A DNA stretch of 28,524 nucleotides, from positions 1-28,524 of the forward strand of contig JAHIMW010000039.1 in assembly GCA_018896355.1 (NCBI GenBank), in the 5' to 3' direction. Below, piece by piece: positions 15,763 to 23,594 of the stretch. A program made the position numbers and the translations under genes. Source of the DNA: Pseudomonadota bacterium. Its GTDB lineage: Bacteria; Desulfobacterota; Syntrophia; Syntrophales; UBA5619. The notes beneath the pieces are model-generated. The model ran no database searches. It was given only the letters and a program-made list of their open reading frames with translations, and was not told where the DNA came from. Position 1 is the stretch's first letter. Every line of letters starts with the position of its first letter.

Positions 15763-16911
15763 ATGGCGGACGCAATCGTAAACGGACTCGGCGGCCTGAC
15801 CGTCGGCTTTCAGGTGCTCGTTGCGGATTGGCGCAACACCGTGATGATTCTGGTGGGATTTGTGTTTCTCTACCTTGGGATCAAGAAGGACTGCGAGCCT
15901 CTCCTTCTGGTTCCGATCGGGTTCGGTTGTATCCTCGCGAACATTCCCCTTTCGGATGTGATGAGCGAGGAAGGATTCATCCGGACCATTTATAACGCTG
16001 GTATTGCGACGGAACTCTTTCCGCTGCTGATCTTTGTCGGCATAGGAGCGATGACGGATTTTGGTCCCCTGCTCGCCCGTCCATCCATATTTCTTCTCGG
16101 CGCCGCGGGCCAATTCGGGATCTTCCTGACGCTGCTCCTTGCACTGGCGATGGGTTTCCCGCAGTTAGACGCGGTCGCCATCGGGATCATCGGGGCGTGT
16201 GACGGGCCGACGGCCATCTATGTCACATCGAAGTATGCCCCGCACCTGCTCGGCGCCGTATCGGTCGCCGCCTATTCCTACATGTCGCTGGTGCCGATCA
16301 TCCAGCCGCCGATCATGAGGTTCATGACCACGAAGAAGGAGCGTGAGACCGTGATGAAGCCGTTGGCCAAACCGGTCTCCAAGACGACGAAGCTTCTCTT
16401 CCCCCTGGTCATTACGATCCTCGGCGGCGTTATCGCCCCGAAGGGTCTGCCGCTGTTAGGGACGATCATGCTGGGAAACCTGATGCGGGAGTCCGGTGTC
16501 GTGACCCGCCTGACGAAGGCGTCGGAGAATGAGATAGCCAATGTCGTGACCCTCTTCCTCGGTCTCTGCATCGGTGCGACCATGGTGGGCAGCGCCTTCA
16601 TCAAAGCGCAGACCCTGATCATTCTGGGGCTCGCCTTTGTGGCCATCTGTCTCGACACGGTCTGCGGCGTCCTGATGGGCAAGTTGATGCGGGTCGCCAC
16701 CGGCGGGAAGGTGAACCCCCTGATCGGCGCGGCCGGGATCTCCGCCTTTCCGATGGCGGCGCGCGTCGTCCAGAAAGAAGGGGCCAAATGGAATAAGAAG
16801 AGCTACCTGCTCATGCACGCGATGGGCGCCAACGCCGGCGGCCAGGTCGGCTCGGTCATCGCCGCGGCGGTCATGCTGTCGGTCCTGGCGGGGATGGGGA
16901 TCATCCGCTGA
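15763..16911 (+). CDS. gcdB: Na+-translocating decarboxylase beta subunit (GcdB/OadB/MmdB family)
   Basis: This 382-residue integral membrane protein has roughly nine to eleven hydrophobic spans. The core motif GIIGACDGPTAIYVTSKYAPHLLG corresponds to the GGADGPTAI segment of OadB containing the essential Asp; here GA-Cys replaces GG-Ala but the Asp is kept. AAYSYMSLVPIIQPPIMRFMTT and the C-terminal GAAGISAFPMAARVVQ are also typical. The subunit decarboxylates carboxybiotin and couples this to export of Na+. With gcdA upstream, glutaconyl-CoA is the likely substrate. Methylmalonyl-CoA or oxaloacetate systems use the same beta family, so the assignment depends on context. Confidence 0.92.
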   Translation: MADAIVNGLGGLTVGFQVLVADWRNTVMILVGFVFLYLGIKKDCEPLLLVPIGFGCILANIPLSDVMSEEGFIRTIYNAGIATELFPLLIFVGIGAMTDFGPLLARPSIFLLGAAGQFGIFLTLLLALAMGFPQLDAVAIGIIGACDGPTAIYVTSKYAPHLLGAVSVAAYSYMSLVPIIQPPIMRFMTTKKERETVMKPLAKPVSKTTKLLFPLVITILGGVIAPKGLPLLGTIMLGNLMRESGVVTRLTKASENEIANVVTLFLGLCIGATMVGSAFIKAQTLIILGLAFVAICLDTVCGVLMGKLMRVATGGKVNPLIGAAGISAFPMAARVVQKEGAKWNKKSYLLMHAMGANAGGQVGSVIAAAVMLSVLAGMGIIR

Positions 16912-16964
16912 TCGCAACGCTTTCGGATTGATGGCGCCGTCTGATTGACGGAAGGAGAAACAGC

Positions 16965-17678
16965 ATGGATCAGGAACTGCCGGGGTGTGCACGCTGTCCG
17001 TTTGAACCGTCGGGGCGCATCTGTCAGGACGAGGAGGGCGAGGCGCCGCCCTTCTGCCCCACGGTGAACAGACCGGGAGTGATTGAAAAATCACTGGAAG
17101 AACTGAAGAAGCCGGAGATCCTGGAATTTGCCCGGCAGGCGTCGATCCAGGAGGGAGAGGGGTACACGGACAAGGACCTCGGCTACGCCAAGGCGAGACC
17201 TCTGAAGCCACGGATTCTCGAGATCGTCGAGTTCGCCGGCAAGATGAAGTACAACAAAATCGGACTCGTCTTCTGTATCGGTCTTCGCAAGGAGGCCAAA
17301 GTTGTGGAAAGCATTCTTGCCGTGAACGGATTTACGGTCGTCTCGGGGCTCTGCAAGATGGGCCGAGTGCCGAAAGAGGCGATCGGGGTCCGGGATGATC
17401 AGAAGATCAAGATCGGCTGCTTCGAGTCGATGTGCAACCCCATCGCCCAGGCGTTTCTGTTAAACGAGGAAAAGACCGAGTTCAATGTCATGATGGGCCT
17501 GTGTGTGGGCCACGACTCGCTGTTTCTGAAATACGCCCAAGCCCCCTGCACGGTCTTTGCCGTCAAGGACCGCCTTCTGGGGCACAACCCGCTGGCCGCC
17601 ATCTACAACATCGACAGCTATTACCGGTCGCTCAAAACCGCGACCAGGCCAAAGGAGAAAACAGATGAAAGTGAATGA
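16965..17678 (+). CDS. DUF1847-type putative metal-binding protein
   Basis: This 237-residue soluble protein has a Cys-rich N terminus (GCARCPFEPSGRICQ and PPFCP). Further Cys lie in GLVFCIGLRKEA, VSGLCKMGR, CFESMCNPIAQA and MGLCVGHDSLFLKYAQAPCT. This pattern, with the C-terminal HNPLAAIYN, matches what I remember of the DUF1847 family, annotated only as putative metal-binding. Its function is unknown; a redox or metal-cluster role is plausible given about eleven Cys. It follows gcdB by 53 bases with GGAAGGAG upstream. Its end overlaps the next gene by 14 bases, so the two are probably cotranslated. Confidence 0.8.
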   Translation: MDQELPGCARCPFEPSGRICQDEEGEAPPFCPTVNRPGVIEKSLEELKKPEILEFARQASIQEGEGYTDKDLGYAKARPLKPRILEIVEFAGKMKYNKIGLVFCIGLRKEAKVVESILAVNGFTVVSGLCKMGRVPKEAIGVRDDQKIKIGCFESMCNPIAQAFLLNEEKTEFNVMMGLCVGHDSLFLKYAQAPCTVFAVKDRLLGHNPLAAIYNIDSYYRSLKTATRPKEKTDESE

Positions 17679-18090
17679 GGAAGTCTGGAAATTTATGCAG
17701 CACCATCTGGGGTATACCGATGAGGAGCTGGAGATTTTTCGAAATAACCCCAAGAATGTCGACATCGTGTCCAAGGCTCCAGCTCTGATGAAGAAAACGA
17801 TTATTGCAGAAGTCGTCGCTTCAAATGGCTGTAACAGTCAGCACAAAGTAGGTGACAAGTTTTATTTCGATGGTTCCGGGAATTTGCTTACCAAACTGAA
17901 CCCCAAGCGTATTTGCGTTCATGCTATTAGCGCTCTTTCCGGCCCAATATATGTTTCAAACGAATTATTTTATGCCGGAGTGGATCCCAATGAAATGAGG
18001 CTTAATCGTGTGGGTTGCTTCGATGTAGGGGTTCGTTGTGGTGGCTGGGGACATATCGTTTTAGAAGTGCGAATGGAAGAAAGGAAATAG
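17665..18090 (+). CDS. TIGR04076-like small protein
   Basis: The ATG at 17665 has AAAGGAGAAA upstream and overlaps the end of the DUF1847 gene by 14 bases. The 141-residue product has an N-terminal helical segment (to about residue 45), then a beta-rich part. That part includes NGCNSQHKVGDKFYFDGSGN, PKRICVHAISALSGPIY and GVRCGGWGHIVLEVRMEE. A Cys followed by HKVGD.F.FDG and a Cys about 30 residues later resemble the TIGR04076 family, whose function is unknown. Base composition is slightly more AT-rich than the catabolic island. An attC-like hairpin begins about 15 bases after its stop. Confidence 0.65.
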   Translation: MKVNEEVWKFMQHHLGYTDEELEIFRNNPKNVDIVSKAPALMKKTIIAEVVASNGCNSQHKVGDKFYFDGSGNLLTKLNPKRICVHAISALSGPIYVSNELFYAGVDPNEMRLNRVGCFDVGVRCGGWGHIVLEVRMEERK

Positions 18091-18105
18091 CACGCAAGTT
18101 TTGGC

Positions 18106-18165
18106 ACATAACCCGGCGCTCCTGCCGATCGCGCTGACGCGCGGCAGCTGAGCTTTTCGTTGATA
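18106..18165 (+). other. attC-like recombination site
   Basis: ACATAAC (18106-18112) starts a folded segment that ends at GTTGATA (18159-18165). Inside, GCTC-CTGCCG pairs with CGGCAG-CT-GAGC, leaving two unpaired bases, around a CGCG...CGCG hairpin. Outer 7-mers ending AAC / starting GTT, an imperfect inner stem with extrahelical bases and a length near 60 are the hallmarks of integron attC sites. It lies directly before a toxin-antitoxin module, a very common cassette cargo. No integrase is present. Confidence 0.5.
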
Positions 18166-18181
18166 TGCCTGAAGAAAGCCC

Positions 18182-18217
18182 TTGCAAATGCTAAATATTG
18201 TACGTTATAATGTACAA
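18182..18217 (+). promoter_or_regulatory. Promoter and palindromic operator of the toxin-antitoxin operon
   Basis: TTGCAA (18182-18187), an 18-base spacer and a perfect TATAAT (18206-18211) form the promoter. The palindrome TTGTAC-N8-GTACAA (18198-18217) overlaps the -10 box, as expected for autorepression by the antitoxin or toxin-antitoxin complex. Confidence 0.7.
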
Positions 18218-18243
18218 AATTCAGAAACAATGCGAGGTGTAAA

Positions 18244-18525
18244 ATGCAAAGATTAAAAATTGATCAAGATATCAAGCCACTATCCGAGGTAAGGATAGGT
18301 ATCGCAAACTTCATAAAGCAAGTTCATGACACAAAAAGACCTGTGATTATTACGCAGCATGGAAAAAGTGTTGCCGTTTTATTGGATGCTTATGAATATG
18401 AAGCAATTCAAGAGAAACTTGAGCTTTTGACGGATGTTCAGGCATCCCTTAATCAACTCGAAAATGGACAAGGAATTGCTCATGAAGATGCAAAAGAAGA
18501 AGTTTTGAAGAGAGTCCAAAGATGA
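18244..18525 (+). CDS. Phd/YefM-family antitoxin
   Basis: This 93-residue protein has the Phd/YefM fold: DIKPLSEVRIGIANFIKQVHDTKRPVIITQHGKSVAVLLDAYEYEAI (about 8-55). This N-terminal DNA-binding module has the T(Q)HG(K)xVAVLL motif. It is followed by a helical, charged C terminus that would wrap and inhibit the toxin. It would autorepress through the palindrome over its promoter. The toxin gene overlaps its stop by four bases (ATGA). The gene is clearly more AT-rich than its surroundings, indicating acquisition by transfer. Confidence 0.92.
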   Translation: MQRLKIDQDIKPLSEVRIGIANFIKQVHDTKRPVIITQHGKSVAVLLDAYEYEAIQEKLELLTDVQASLNQLENGQGIAHEDAKEEVLKRVQR

Positions 18526-18818
18526 AAATTGTTTGGTCGCCGTTGGCTATTGATATGGCTTCGGAAATCGCTGAATATATAGCCCAAGACAAACCATCCG
18601 CAGCAGAAAAATGGATTAACACGGTATTTTCAAAAGTTGATCAGCTAAAATCTTCTCCTGAAATCGGCAGGGTTGTCCCTGAAATTAGAAACGACCAATT
18701 TAGAAAGCTGATTTACGGCAATTACCGCATCATTTATCGCATTGAAAAAGAACAAATATCAATTCTCACAATTCGGCACGGTAAGCAGATACTGCCAATA
18801 GAAGAAATTTTGGCATAA
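18522..18818 (+). CDS. RelE/ParE-family toxin
   Basis: This 98-residue protein begins MKIVWSPLAIDMASEIAEYIAQDKPSAAEKWI and ends FRKLIYGNYRIIYRIEKEQISILTIRHGKQIL. This is the RelE/ParE layout: two N-terminal helices, then a beta-sheet with the YRIIYRI strand and the terminal IRHG strand. ParE-type members poison gyrase and RelE-type members cleave mRNA; SAAEKWI and IRHGKQ favour ParE-like, but the activity cannot be settled by sequence. The start overlaps the antitoxin stop. Its TAA stop lies within GGCATAAC (18812-18819), similar to the outer end of integron cassettes. Confidence 0.9.
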   Translation: MKIVWSPLAIDMASEIAEYIAQDKPSAAEKWINTVFSKVDQLKSSPEIGRVVPEIRNDQFRKLIYGNYRIIYRIEKEQISILTIRHGKQILPIEEILA

Positions 18819-18993
18819 CAGCAGTTTTGAGAATATATCCCCCTTGCAGTTGGCGTTGTGGTTGGGCGTGCTGGACGGCGGCTGTTCTTGACTGGCTTCC
18901 GATGAACAAGAAAGCGGCAGTCCCTCTACGTTTTGGGAAACCGGTCTGTTCGACTCAGGTCCGGAGCATCGATATTTTTTTACAGGGGGTTTT

Positions 18994-21075
18994 ATGAGCG
19001 CAAACTATGAAGTGAAGGAAGGCGTCGCCGTCATCACCATGAACAACCCACCGGTCAACGGCCTCGGCCATGCGACCCGCAGCGGCATCTTCGAGGGGCT
19101 GAAAAAGGCCCTCGCCGACGGCGCCGTCAAGGCGGTTGTGATCACCGGCGCAGGAAGGGCCTTCTCCGGCGGCGCCGACATCAAGGAATTCAACACGCCC
19201 AAAACCTTTGCAGAACCGAACCTGCGTTCAGTCATCGAGGCCATCGAGGCCACGGACAAGCCGGTGGTCGCCGCGGTCCACTCGGTGGCCATGGGCGGCG
19301 GCCTGGAACTCGCCCTGGGCTGCCATTACCGTGTGGCGGCGCCGGGCGCGCAGATCGCGCTCCCGGAAGTGAAGCTCGGCCTCCTGCCCGGTTCGGGGGG
19401 CACCCAGCGCCTGCCGCGTGTGGTCGGCGTCGAAACCGCGCTCAACATGATCGTTACCGGTAGTCCGACGCCTTCGGAGAAGCTTGCCGGCACGAAGCTC
19501 TTCGACCGGATGATCGAAGGCGACCTGATGGCCGGCGCCGTCGCCTTCGCCGGGGAGGTTGCCGAAAAGAGGCCGCTTCCGAAGGTTCGCGACATCCATA
19601 TCGACCTGCCGAACCACGAGGCCTTCTTCAAGGTCGCCCGCGATACTGTCGGCGCCGCAGCGAAGCACTTCCCCGCGCCGCTCAAATGCGTCGACTGCGT
19701 CGAGGCCGCCGTCACCATGACCTTCGAGGAAGGGATGAAGGTGGAGCGGGATCATTTCCTCGCACTGGTGCAAACCACGGAGAGCAAGGCGCTGCGTCAC
19801 TATTTCTTCGGCGAGCGCGCGGCAGCCAAAATTCCCGACGTGCCCGAAGAGACGCCGAAGCGTCCGATCAAGACGGCCGCGGTGATCGGCGCCGGCACCA
19901 TGGGGGGCGGGATCGCCATGAACTTTGCCAACGCCGGCATCCCGGTTACGGTGCTGGAGATGAATCAGGAGGCGCTGGACAAGGGGTTGGCCACGGTGCG
20001 CAGGAACTACGAGAATTCGCTGAAAAAAGGACGCCTCACGCAGGAGAAATTCGAGCAGCGCACGGGCCTGATCAAGGGCACCCTCTCCTACGAAGATCTG
20101 AAGAACGCCGATATCGTCATCGAAGCGGTGTTCGAGGAGATGGGCATCAAGGAGAAGGTATTCCGGAAGCTCGACGAGGTGATGAAGCCCGGCGCGATCC
20201 TCGCTTCCAACACCTCCGCCCTCGACGTCAACAAGATCGCGGGCTTCACCAGGCGTCCGCAGGATGTGATCGGCACGCACTTCTTCAGCCCGGCCAACAT
20301 CATGAGGCTCCTCGAGATCGTGCGCGGTGAAAAGACCTCCAAGGACGTCCTCGCCACCACCATGTCGCTCGCCAAGAAAATCAAGAAGATCGGCGTGGTT
20401 TCCGGCGTATGCGACGGCTTCATCGGCAACCGTATGATCGAGCAGTATGGTCGTCAGGCCGGTTTCCTGCTTGAAGAAGGCTGCCTGCCGGTGCAGGTGG
20501 ACAGCGCGATGGAAGATTTCGGATTCGCCATGGGCCCGTTCCGCATAGGTGATCTTGCCGGCAATGACGTGGGCTGGTACGTTCGCAAGCGCCGCTACGT
20601 CGAGCGCCCGGACGTGGTCTACTCCAAGACCGCGGATCTGCTGTGCGAGCAGGGCCGCTTCGGACAAAAGACCGGCGCCGGCTGGTACGATTACAAGCCG
20701 GGCGACCGCAAGCCCTATTCGTCGCCGTGGGTGAACGACATGATCGTCAACCACTCCCGGGAGATCGGCGTAGAGCGGCGCGAGATCAGCGACCAGGAGA
20801 TCGTCGAGCGGCTGGTCTACGCGCTGGTCAACGAGGCCGCCTACCTCCTCGCAGAGGGCATCGCGCAGCGGGCTTCGGACGTGGACATCATCTATCTCAC
20901 CGGTTACGGCTTCCCGATGCACCGCGGCGGCCCGATGTTTTATGCCGATACGGTGGGGCTGAACCAGGTAGTCGCGGCGATGGAGAAATATGCCGGGGGC
21001 CGTCACGGGAAGTTCTGGAAACCCGCGCCGCTCTTGGTCAAGCTTGCCGCCGAAGGCAAGACGTTCAATGAATAA
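18994..21075 (+). CDS. Bifunctional enoyl-CoA hydratase / 3-hydroxyacyl-CoA dehydrogenase (FadB/FadJ-type)
   Basis: This 693-residue fusion has an N-terminal crotonase domain (1-190) with both catalytic Glu: Glu105 in GGGLELALG and Glu125 in ALPEVKLGLLPGSGGTQRL. The dehydrogenase domain has the NAD loop GAGTMGGG at 299-306 and the catalytic pair His429 (GTHFFSPAN) and Glu441. A C-terminal helical domain follows. It catalyses hydration of a 2-enoyl-CoA and NAD-dependent oxidation of the 3-hydroxyacyl-CoA, so it could take crotonyl-CoA from the decarboxylase to acetoacetyl-CoA. Codon third positions are strongly C/G and unlike the neighbouring genes, and a beta/alphaproteobacterial-style GC-rich repeat follows, which suggests horizontal origin. 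The 18819-18993 gap before it holds no gene. AGGGGG precedes the ATG. Confidence 0.95.
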   Translation: MSANYEVKEGVAVITMNNPPVNGLGHATRSGIFEGLKKALADGAVKAVVITGAGRAFSGGADIKEFNTPKTFAEPNLRSVIEAIEATDKPVVAAVHSVAMGGGLELALGCHYRVAAPGAQIALPEVKLGLLPGSGGTQRLPRVVGVETALNMIVTGSPTPSEKLAGTKLFDRMIEGDLMAGAVAFAGEVAEKRPLPKVRDIHIDLPNHEAFFKVARDTVGAAAKHFPAPLKCVDCVEAAVTMTFEEGMKVERDHFLALVQTTESKALRHYFFGERAAAKIPDVPEETPKRPIKTAAVIGAGTMGGGIAMNFANAGIPVTVLEMNQEALDKGLATVRRNYENSLKKGRLTQEKFEQRTGLIKGTLSYEDLKNADIVIEAVFEEMGIKEKVFRKLDEVMKPGAILASNTSALDVNKIAGFTRRPQDVIGTHFFSPANIMRLLEIVRGEKTSKDVLATTMSLAKKIKKIGVVSGVCDGFIGNRMIEQYGRQAGFLLEEGCLPVQVDSAMEDFGFAMGPFRIGDLAGNDVGWYVRKRRYVERPDVVYSKTADLLCEQGRFGQKTGAGWYDYKPGDRKPYSSPWVNDMIVNHSREIGVERREISDQEIVERLVYALVNEAAYLLAEGIAQRASDVDIIYLTGYGFPMHRGGPMFYADTVGLNQVVAAMEKYAGGRHGKFWKPAPLLVKLAAEGKTFNE

Positions 21076-21124
21076 CCCCCATGCCCGGGTCGGGCACAAT
21101 GAAGGATCAATCACCCCCACCCTT

Positions 21125-21147
21125 CCCTCCCCCGTCGAGGGGGAGGG
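21125..21147. repeat. GC-rich palindromic hairpin
   Basis: CCCTCCCCC (21125-21133) and GGGGGAGGG (21139-21147) are perfect inverted arms around GTCGA. An outer CCTTCC / GGAAGG pair (21121-21126 and 21153-21158) extends the stem. This motif resembles REP-like repeats common between genes in alpha- and betaproteobacteria and is unusual here. It could end transcription of the upstream gene. Confidence 0.65.
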
Positions 21148-21190
21148 ATACAGGAAGGGGGCATTTTCATATTAATGCAAGGAGATAAAA

Positions 21191-22315
21191 ATGCTGAAAA
21201 CCAGACTTACCGAATTACTCGGAATCAAACACCCGATCATCCAGGCCGGCATGGGTCCATTCAGCAACAATAACCTTTGCGTCGCCGCGGCCAATGCCGG
21301 ATGCCTCGGACTGCTTTCAACAGGCGGACTTTTCGACAAGGAGGGGCAACCCTGGATATACAACGCATTCGTCGAGAGCGGAGAGGCCTCAATGGATGAC
21401 GATATGGCCCAGGTGCTCGAAAAGGTGCTGAAACGGACCTATCGCCTGACAAAAGAAAAAGGCGGCGTTTTCGGGATTAACGTGATGGTATCGGCGGAAC
21501 TGGTCGACAAATCGCAAATCCTGATCGACACGGCCATCCGGGTCCGAGAGGAGAACCCCGGAATGAAAGATCATTTCAAGGTGATCTTCACCTCGGCCGG
21601 CGACCCCGTCCCCTGGCGCGACAAGATCAAGTCCGCCGGATTTACCTGGCTGCACGTCGTCCCCTCGGTCAAGGGGGCGCTGCGATGCAAGAAAGCGGGA
21701 GTGGACTGCATCGTGGCTTCCGGGCATGAAGGCGGTTTTCACATCGCCTGGGAGCCGCTCCACTCGATGGTTTTATTGCCTGCCGTGATCGATGCGATTG
21801 CCGATCCGAGTTTCCCCGTGGTGGGGGCGGGCGGATTCTGCGACGGCAAGACCCTGGCTGCGGCCATTGCGATGGGCGCCGCCGGTGTCCAAATGGGGAC
21901 AAGACTTCTGGCCACCGAAGAGAGCGACTTCCATCCGCTATGGAAGGAGCAGGTGGTTGCAACCGGGGACAGGGGAACCCTGGTGGCCCGCGGTGTTGTG
22001 GGGCCCGCCCGATGGTTGAAGACCCCCTCCAGTGTGATCCATCTGCAGAATACCGTCGTGAAGTCTCCCGGCGTATTCACAGGCATTCCCGATGACTGGT
22101 CAACCGTTCCACTGGAATTGATCGCGTATGAAATAGAAGGCATCAAGGCCGTCTGCACCGGTGATCGGGAAAAGGCGATGATGGCGGGCGGGGAATGCGC
22201 GCAACGGGTGAAAGACCTGCCCAAGGTTCAGGATTTGATCGACAGGATCATGGAGGAGGCCACCGGGATCGTAAGAAACATACATCGGAATCTGGCCGCC
22301 TCTTCAACGCCATGA
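21191..22315 (+). CDS. Nitronate monooxygenase-like flavoprotein (NPD family)
   Basis: This 374-residue FMN-binding TIM-barrel protein begins LLGIKHPIIQAGMG, the N-terminal phosphate-binding pattern of the 2-nitropropane dioxygenase/nitronate monooxygenase family. Later motifs are VDCIVASGHEGGFH (His184 aligns with the catalytic His of the G(G/A)H motif), FPVVGAGGFCDGKTLAAAIAMGAAGVQMGTR and a final helical segment. The FabK enoyl-ACP reductases share this fold, and many bacterial members act in lipid or CoA-ester contexts, so nitronate need not be the substrate. It follows the FadB-type gene after 115 bases, with AAGGAGAT upstream. It ends the plus-strand block, facing the helicase operon. 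Confidence 0.85.
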   Translation: MLKTRLTELLGIKHPIIQAGMGPFSNNNLCVAAANAGCLGLLSTGGLFDKEGQPWIYNAFVESGEASMDDDMAQVLEKVLKRTYRLTKEKGGVFGINVMVSAELVDKSQILIDTAIRVREENPGMKDHFKVIFTSAGDPVPWRDKIKSAGFTWLHVVPSVKGALRCKKAGVDCIVASGHEGGFHIAWEPLHSMVLLPAVIDAIADPSFPVVGAGGFCDGKTLAAAIAMGAAGVQMGTRLLATEESDFHPLWKEQVVATGDRGTLVARGVVGPARWLKTPSSVIHLQNTVVKSPGVFTGIPDDWSTVPLELIAYEIEGIKAVCTGDREKAMMAGGECAQRVKDLPKVQDLIDRIMEEATGIVRNIHRNLAASSTP

Positions 22316-22415
22316 GGACCGTTCACTGGCTCATTCCCCATCCCACCGGGAGAGATCCTCTATGAAGGATTTATGAAACCGAGTGCGATAGGGATGGGCG
22401 TGGACACGAGTATAT

Positions 22416-23516
22416 TCATGGTTTTTTCTTGCACGCCGGGCAGTCAGGAAAGCAGGCCGGACAGAGGATATGGAGGGAATCACAGAGATGGAAATTCAAA
22501 ACCGATTTCCGGCATTTCCCGCAGACCAGTGATTCCAGGCTGCGGGTGATGGGGTTCACGGGGATCGAAACAAGACGCGATTCCTTGCGACGCTGCAGGA
22601 CAACTTCCATCATCGTCACCGGCAGCTCCACGCACAAGGCGCTCACCGGCTCCATGACAATCTCCAGCGCATACTTGTCCCGGGCATCCCGGATCTTCTT
22701 GAGATAATCGGCCTTGGTCGCCTCCATGCGAGAAGTTGCCCGCTCTCGTTCCTCTGGGTCGCGGCCTTTTTTTTGAAACCGCTTTTCGATCTCCCCGGCC
22801 AGGGTCAGGTAGTATTGTTGGAGGCGAGTCAGATCCCTCTCCAGCCGCCTGTTCAAGTTATTGATGAAGTCGTGAAATATCTCGCGGGCGGCAATCTGCG
22901 CCTGTTCCCGGATTGCCGGAAGGGTCAGGCGCGGATCGGAGGCAGTTTCAAGGCTTTCTGAAACAGTAAAATCGGCGGACGATCCGGGAGCGCCCACGCC
23001 ATCCCGCTCCTTGCTCCCCCCCTGTTCGAAAAGGTAGGGAAGCTGCGTCGCCATGCCTACCGGGATCGTCCGTGTCCGTTCATTTACCGTAACGGCAACC
23101 AGACGCTCGGAGCGTGTGTCCGCCGTGGCCACCATACGGAAATGGACCATAAGATAACTGCACCTCCCCGGCCGCGCCTCCTTCAACCGAAACACGCCAT
23201 TCTGGATCGTCAGGTGCGAGGCAAGAAATCCATCCGGGTCCTTCACGGGAAAAGTCAGGCGGGGGAAGGCAACCGCGCTGAACAGCCCGGCCGAAAAAGC
23301 CAGCGGTTCAAGAACCTCGATAAAATCGCGTCCGCCATGCACAAGGGACAGTGACTGGCCGTCTCCCCTGGGCATATTGAATACCTCCAACTCGCCGACA
23401 CGCAGGCTCTCCTGAATATCGCGAGGAAAGAGCACCCGTAACCCCGCGTCCCCAACCTCTTCCACAAGGCAGTCATGGCGGCTCAGCAGTTGCGTGAAAA
23501 AAGCCCGAAGTTCCAT
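22416..23516 (-). CDS. Coiled-coil and zinc-ribbon protein, partner of SNF2 helicase
   Basis: No named family was recognised for this 366-residue protein. The N-terminal part (1-170) looks like a beta-rich globular domain. From about 195 to 290 it is highly charged and helical (QIAAREIFHDFINNLNRRLERDLTRL, EIEKRFQKKGRDPEERERA), probably a coiled coil. The C terminus is a compact zinc-binding module with Cys at 332, 335, 345, 352, 355, 359 and 362, ending PACKKKP. It begins 78 bases after the helicase stop on the same strand, so it is very likely cotranscribed and a functional partner of the helicase, perhaps for nucleic-acid binding. That role is inference. Confidence 0.8.
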   Translation of the reverse strand: MELRAFFTQLLSRHDCLVEEVGDAGLRVLFPRDIQESLRVGELEVFNMPRGDGQSLSLVHGGRDFIEVLEPLAFSAGLFSAVAFPRLTFPVKDPDGFLASHLTIQNGVFRLKEARPGRCSYLMVHFRMVATADTRSERLVAVTVNERTRTIPVGMATQLPYLFEQGGSKERDGVGAPGSSADFTVSESLETASDPRLTLPAIREQAQIAAREIFHDFINNLNRRLERDLTRLQQYYLTLAGEIEKRFQKKGRDPEERERATSRMEATKADYLKKIRDARDKYALEIVMEPVSALCVELPVTMMEVVLQRRKESRLVSIPVNPITRSLESLVCGKCRKSVLNFHLCDSLHILCPACFPDCPACKKKP

Positions 23517-23594
23517 CAGAGATCATACCACCTGTAAATGCGAAGCGCTGAGCGCCGGGTGTTTTTCTTCTCAGTCCTCAGCACTATGTTTTAA

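Noticed and set aside
18819..18993. Second complete attC site after the toxin gene
   Set aside because: GGCATAAC fits an outer box, but no inner stem or closing GTT box with pairing could be found.
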